Source: DASUTB01 sp036374835 (lineage in GTDB: Bacteria > Actinomycetota > Actinomycetes > Jiangellales > Jiangellaceae). From it: a stretch of 64,000 nt of DNA. The notes below the pieces were generated by a model. That model was not told the origin of the DNA, made no database searches, and was given only the letters and a program-made list of their open reading frames with translations. A program made the translations under genes and the position numbers. This document shows, in pieces, positions 60,631-64,000 of the stretch. Position 1 is the first letter of the stretch; the number at the start of each line of letters is the position of its first letter. The stretch is taken from positions 4,523-68,522 of the forward strand of contig DASUTB010000052.1 of NCBI GenBank assembly GCA_036374835.1, in the 5' to 3' direction.

Positions 60631-60656
60631 ATACCCCTGCCCTGCGAATACGAAAC
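60631..60656 (-). promoter_or_regulatory. Stress-type promoter, GTTT-N16-GGGTAT
   Basis: Minus strand GTTT 60656-60653, spacer 16, GGGTAT 60636-60631, 57 bases before the GT4 start. Confidence 0.6.
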
Positions 60657-60739
60657 GAACGGCAGGCTAAGAATCGGCTGAGAAACCGAGCGGGCGGGTG
60701 AAAGTTGTTGGTCCTGAGGTCTCTCGTCGCTCATGTGGA

Positions 60740-60762
60740 TGTCCGGCAACCGGTGCCGGACA
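60740..60762 (+). other. Hairpin in the leader of the lipoprotein gene
   Basis: 8-base arms 60740-60747 and 60755-60762 with a 7-base loop, 18 bases before the ATG and just ahead of the AAGGAG ribosome site. It could regulate translation or be an operator. Confidence 0.4.
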
Positions 60763-60780
60763 TACGACGAAGGAGTGGCG

Positions 60781-63303
60781 ATGGACATTCGACGCAAAGC
60801 AGTACAACACTCGCCTCGAGGATTCCGGAGCGCGGTGGCCGCCGCGGTGGCACTCGCAGCCGTCGTGGTGACCGCCTGTGGTCCGGACCAGCCGTCCGGT
60901 TCCGGCAAGCCGATCGACCCGGAGCCGGCGGGTAAACCGGTCAAACCGGTGCCGGGCGTAACGGGCAAGGGCGCGCCCGAGATCAGCACCGACGTGGACG
61001 ACGTCATGCTCGAGCACATGGCCGAGTTCGACCTGCCGGGAGCCACGCTTGCCGTGACCCGCGGCAGCCGGCTCGTGTGGTCGAAGGGCTACGGTTTCGC
61101 CGATCTCGAGGATGGAACAGCCATGGAGCCGTGGCACCGCAGCCGTATCGGCAGCGTTTCGAAGATCATCACGACCATCGGCCTGCTTCAGATCGTGGAG
61201 GACGGCGGCGTCAACCTGGACACCCCGCTCTACGGTGACCCGGGCCCGTTCAAGGATCTCAACACCGAGTGGCCGTCGACCGACATGAACGACTGGGTGG
61301 TTCCGGTCTCGGTGCTGGACAGCCCCGGCATGTACTGGATGGCGATGGAGGAAGGCGTCCGCGAGCTGTACGACACGAACTTCGTGCACCACGAGATCAA
61401 CAAGACCCGCGACTGGGCGAGCCAGGTGACGCTCCGCCATCTGCTCAGCCACACCTCGGGACTCCTGCGCAGCGGCCACGGCAGCCAGGTGGACGCGTAC
61501 TACGACCGCGAGGTCAAGGACTATCTCAGCGCGCACCTGGCCGTGCTCAAGGGCGTGATCAAAGAGCGCGAGGACAGCGACGCGGTGGAGTGCTCGCACT
61601 CGGATCTGTACGACGAGGATGGCGGCGGCCGGGTGCGGCTCGCGCCGTTCGGGTACGAGCCGGGCACGGATCGGTGTTACTCGAACCACGGGTTCGGGTT
61701 GCTCGGCTACATAATCGGCCAGCTCACCGACGGCCGTCCCTACTACGGCTACTACGACAAGATCAAAGCTGATCTGCTCGACCCGCTCGGTCTGGAGGGT
61801 GTCGTGCCGAACAACTGGCGCCTGGACGACGGGCTGGACGCGTGGCCGCACGGTCATCAGCTCGAGCCCGACAATCCAGCCCGCTTCATCTCGACCGGGA
61901 GTTGGTCGTCCTCCGCGCAGGACCTGGCAAGGATCATGTGCGGCCTGGATCAGACCAGCAACCGGCTGCGGCTGCTCGATCGGGACACCGTCACCGAGAT
62001 GCAGACCGTGCAGTTCCCGGGCGCCGACGCTGACCAGCCGCTCGGCTGGGACTGGGGCGGCGGTACCGAGTTCTACAAGAACGGCGCGACCGGCGGCGGG
62101 ACGTCCTACATCATGAAGTTCCTGCCCGGACGGTTCGACGACGCGCCGGACGACGAGATCAACGTGGCGGTCGCGATCAACGGCATGCCCGCGGACGACG
62201 ATGACGATTCGACGCCCAGCGCCACCGCGGTCTCGGCCGATCTGCTGCGTGAGATCGGGGCGTTGGTCGCGGCCGCGGACCTGGACGGCAATTACGACCT
62301 GTTCGACCCCGAGTACCGGTGCGTCGGCGACGGTCCGACCGTCGAGATCCTCGACCCGGGCGACGGAACGGGCTTCGAGCTCGGCACCGAGATCATGTTC
62401 GAGGCGGAGGCGACCGATGCCGAAGGCGACGCGCTACCGATCACCTGGACCCTACCCACCGGCGAGTTCGAGACCGAGCCGCACGTCGACGACCGGCATG
62501 CGCTCTTCGAGGACTCGTTGTCGGTCGGCACCCACACGATCGTGGCCACCACGACCGACGCCGGCGGATTCTCAGCGACGGACGAGGTGACCGTCGAGGT
62601 CACCTACGATGCGCCGGAGGTGGAGATCGTCAGCCACGAGCACGGCGACACGGTGTGGGCGGGCGAACCGCTGAACCTCGTCGGGCAGAGTTCCCAGAAG
62701 TTCTTCTCGTTGTCCGATGACCAGGTGCAGTGGCGGATCAAGCGCGGCGGGCAGCTGATCGGCACCGGCTCGGGGCACGAACACACGGTTCCGGCCGACC
62801 AGATGGTGCCGGCCACGTACGAGATCACGTTCAGCGGTGACGACGGTGTCGAGCCGGATCGGCATACGATCACGATCGTCGCCCAGCCGAAGCCTGCGTC
62901 GTACCCGACGGCGACGATCATCCTGCCCGAGCAGGGGAGCGAGCACACCGTCTCCGGCGGGCTGGAGACCGCAGCTCAGATCGAGTTCGAGGGCTCCGCG
63001 GTGGACGGCGACGGCAGCTCGATCGGCGGCACGCGCTATCGCTGGACCGCGTCCCGCGCCGGCGAGGACGACGTCCTGCTGTGCGCCGGCAGCGACGCGC
63101 CGGACGGTCCGTACCCGAGCGGGGACGGCGACCTCGGGGCGATCGCGACGGAGAAGAGCTGCGCGGAGTTCACCGCTGAGCTCGTCGGCCACCACTACAG
63201 CGGGCACACCAATTACACGATCACACTGGAGGTGTGGAACGACGACGGCGAGTCCGATACCGCTACCGCGACGGTACGGGTCTTCGTCCCGCCCGAAGGC
63301 TGA
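60781..63303 (+). CDS. Serine beta-lactamase-fold lipoprotein with Ig-like C-terminal domains
   Basis: An 840-residue exported protein. The signal peptide ends in a lipobox (VVVTAC, Cys33). The catalytic domain of the class C beta-lactamase / D,D-peptidase fold has Ser-x-x-Lys in IGSVSKI (Ser125, Lys128) and Tyr-Ser-Asn in DRCYSNHGF. From about residue 510 the rest looks like several beta-sandwich Ig-like or PKD-like domains (PTVEILDPGDGTGF and later repeats). A long insertion between the first and second catalytic motifs is unusual. Role: cell-surface esterase, peptidase or peptide-binding protein; not a proven beta-lactamase. Confidence 0.82.
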   Translation: MDIRRKAVQHSPRGFRSAVAAAVALAAVVVTACGPDQPSGSGKPIDPEPAGKPVKPVPGVTGKGAPEISTDVDDVMLEHMAEFDLPGATLAVTRGSRLVWSKGYGFADLEDGTAMEPWHRSRIGSVSKIITTIGLLQIVEDGGVNLDTPLYGDPGPFKDLNTEWPSTDMNDWVVPVSVLDSPGMYWMAMEEGVRELYDTNFVHHEINKTRDWASQVTLRHLLSHTSGLLRSGHGSQVDAYYDREVKDYLSAHLAVLKGVIKEREDSDAVECSHSDLYDEDGGGRVRLAPFGYEPGTDRCYSNHGFGLLGYIIGQLTDGRPYYGYYDKIKADLLDPLGLEGVVPNNWRLDDGLDAWPHGHQLEPDNPARFISTGSWSSSAQDLARIMCGLDQTSNRLRLLDRDTVTEMQTVQFPGADADQPLGWDWGGGTEFYKNGATGGGTSYIMKFLPGRFDDAPDDEINVAVAINGMPADDDDDSTPSATAVSADLLREIGALVAAADLDGNYDLFDPEYRCVGDGPTVEILDPGDGTGFELGTEIMFEAEATDAEGDALPITWTLPTGEFETEPHVDDRHALFEDSLSVGTHTIVATTTDAGGFSATDEVTVEVTYDAPEVEIVSHEHGDTVWAGEPLNLVGQSSQKFFSLSDDQVQWRIKRGGQLIGTGSGHEHTVPADQMVPATYEITFSGDDGVEPDRHTITIVAQPKPASYPTATIILPEQGSEHTVSGGLETAAQIEFEGSAVDGDGSSIGGTRYRWTASRAGEDDVLLCAGSDAPDGPYPSGDGDLGAIATEKSCAEFTAELVGHHYSGHTNYTITLEVWNDDGESDTATATVRVFVPPEG

Positions 63304-63317
63304 AGATCATCCGTACA

Positions 63318-63391
63318 AAGTAAGGATCAATTGCGATCAGGTCCGTTTTGTCCTGGGCAAACGTGTCCAAGATCGCAATTGATCCTTACTT
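63318..63391. repeat. Inverted repeat between converging genes
   Basis: Perfect 21-base arms (63318-63338 and 63371-63391) with partial pairing inside them. It lies after the lipoprotein stop and includes the stop codon of the XRE/cupin gene, so it is a likely two-way terminator. Similar in layout to the palindrome at 42506-42587 but with a different sequence. Confidence 0.8.
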
Positions 63392-63979
63392 CTTGCGGAC
63401 GATCTTCGGCCGGGCGCGGACGTGGAACCGCTCGCCCTGCTTGCCGAACAGGCTGAGGACCTCGACGGCATCGGTATCGGCACGGCCGAACCAGTGGGGG
63501 ACGCGGGTGTCGAATTCGGCCGCCTCGCCGGGGGAGAGTACGAGGTCGTGTTCGCCGAGCACGAGGCGCAGCCGTCCGTTGAGCACGTAGAGCCATTCAT
63601 AGCCTTCGTGCGTCTTCGGATCCGGAACTTGCGCACGGTCGCCGGCCGGGATGACGGTCTTGTAGGCCTGAATACCGCCGGCTCGGCGGGTCAGCGGCAG
63701 CGTGGTCATGCCGTGATGCTTGATGGGTCGCAGATGGATGCGCGGGTCGCCGGTCGGTGGCGCGTCGACGAGCTCGTCCAGCGTTACGCCGTGTGCCCGC
63801 GCGAGGGGAAGTAGCTGTTCCAGGGTGGGACGCCGTCCGCCGGACTCGAGCCGCGACAGCGTGCTGACCGAGATTCCGGTGGCCTCGGAGAGCGCAGCCA
63901 GCGTCGTCTCGCGTTCCTTGCGTAGCGCCCGCAGGCGCGGACCGACGGCGTCGAGCGCCCGGTCGAGGTCGTCACCCAT
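63386..63979 (-). CDS. XRE-family regulator with cupin sensor domain
   Basis: A 197-residue protein. The N-terminal helix-turn-helix reads TTLAALSEATGISVSTLSRL. It is followed by a C-terminal cupin beta-barrel with HEGYEWLYVLNGRLRLVLGE and PGEAAEFDTRVPHWFG. Such regulators bind a small ligand in the cupin and control a nearby transporter or catabolic gene; the target is not identified here. Confidence 0.88.
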   Translation of the reverse strand: MGDDLDRALDAVGPRLRALRKERETTLAALSEATGISVSTLSRLESGGRRPTLEQLLPLARAHGVTLDELVDAPPTGDPRIHLRPIKHHGMTTLPLTRRAGGIQAYKTVIPAGDRAQVPDPKTHEGYEWLYVLNGRLRLVLGEHDLVLSPGEAAEFDTRVPHWFGRADTDAVEVLSLFGKQGERFHVRARPKIVRKK

Positions 63980-64000
63980 GACTCTGAGCTTGCCATATCA

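Overview
The window is high-GC DNA from an actinomycete. It has GTG and TTG starts beside GGAGG-type ribosome sites, a WhiB protein, nickel superoxide dismutase, a Ku/LigD repair set with the polymerase and ligase on separate genes, small actinobacterial membrane proteins, and many promoters of the form GTTT-N15-GGGTAT. I cannot name the genus from this sequence alone.

Layout. 1-8.4 kb: the end of a thiamine-diphosphate enzyme, sodN, a decayed CYP152-type P450, a disulfide oxidoreductase, a PAP2/diacylglycerol-kinase fusion, a GT4 glycosyltransferase, a CBS protein and an SDR. 8.6-16.6 kb: a tightly overlapping complex-I-like operon (nuoA, a NuoB/NuoD-like fusion with one cysteine, nuoH, J, K, L, M, N) with no recognisable redox subunit. 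16.6-24.4 kb: a shortened Fpg/Nei protein, then a selenocysteine formate dehydrogenase (fdhA read through UGA at 17994, fdhB, nrfD-like subunit), followed on the other strand by selB and tRNA-Sec. 24.4-31.3 kb: hemerythrin-like protein, dehydrogenases, epimerase, aldo/keto reductase and small proteins, many behind stress-type promoters. 31.3-34.4 kb: udgX, selA, selD. With selB and tRNA-Sec these make a complete selenocysteine system. 34.5-46.9 kb: a group 2 sigma factor, Ku and its stress operon, HhH-GPD glycosylase, PfpI, acyl-CoA synthetase, aquaporin, zinc dehydrogenase, LigD polymerase and ligase, NDH-2 and a hemerythrin/Rho-N protein. 46.9-64 kb: a coiled-coil membrane protein, an eRF1-like protein, SRPBCC and membrane proteins, transketolase, WhiB, aconitase, ATP-grasp enzyme, BCCT transporter, CBS protein, GT4, a beta-lactamase-fold lipoprotein and an XRE/cupin regulator.

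Three themes stand out. (1) A formate dehydrogenase with its selenocysteine machinery lies just downstream of a proton-pumping complex-I membrane arm that seems to have lost its iron-sulfur chemistry. (2) At least 17 sites fit a SigB/SigF-like stress promoter, which ties much of the region into one likely regulon (osmoprotectant uptake, CBS proteins, hemerythrins, Ku, glycosyltransferases, small membrane proteins). (3) Long inverted repeats sit between genes, including an 82-base near-perfect palindrome between converging genes. Decayed or internally deleted genes (P450, SDR, Fpg/Nei) show ongoing gene loss.

All family assignments are by eye from motifs; no database search was run.
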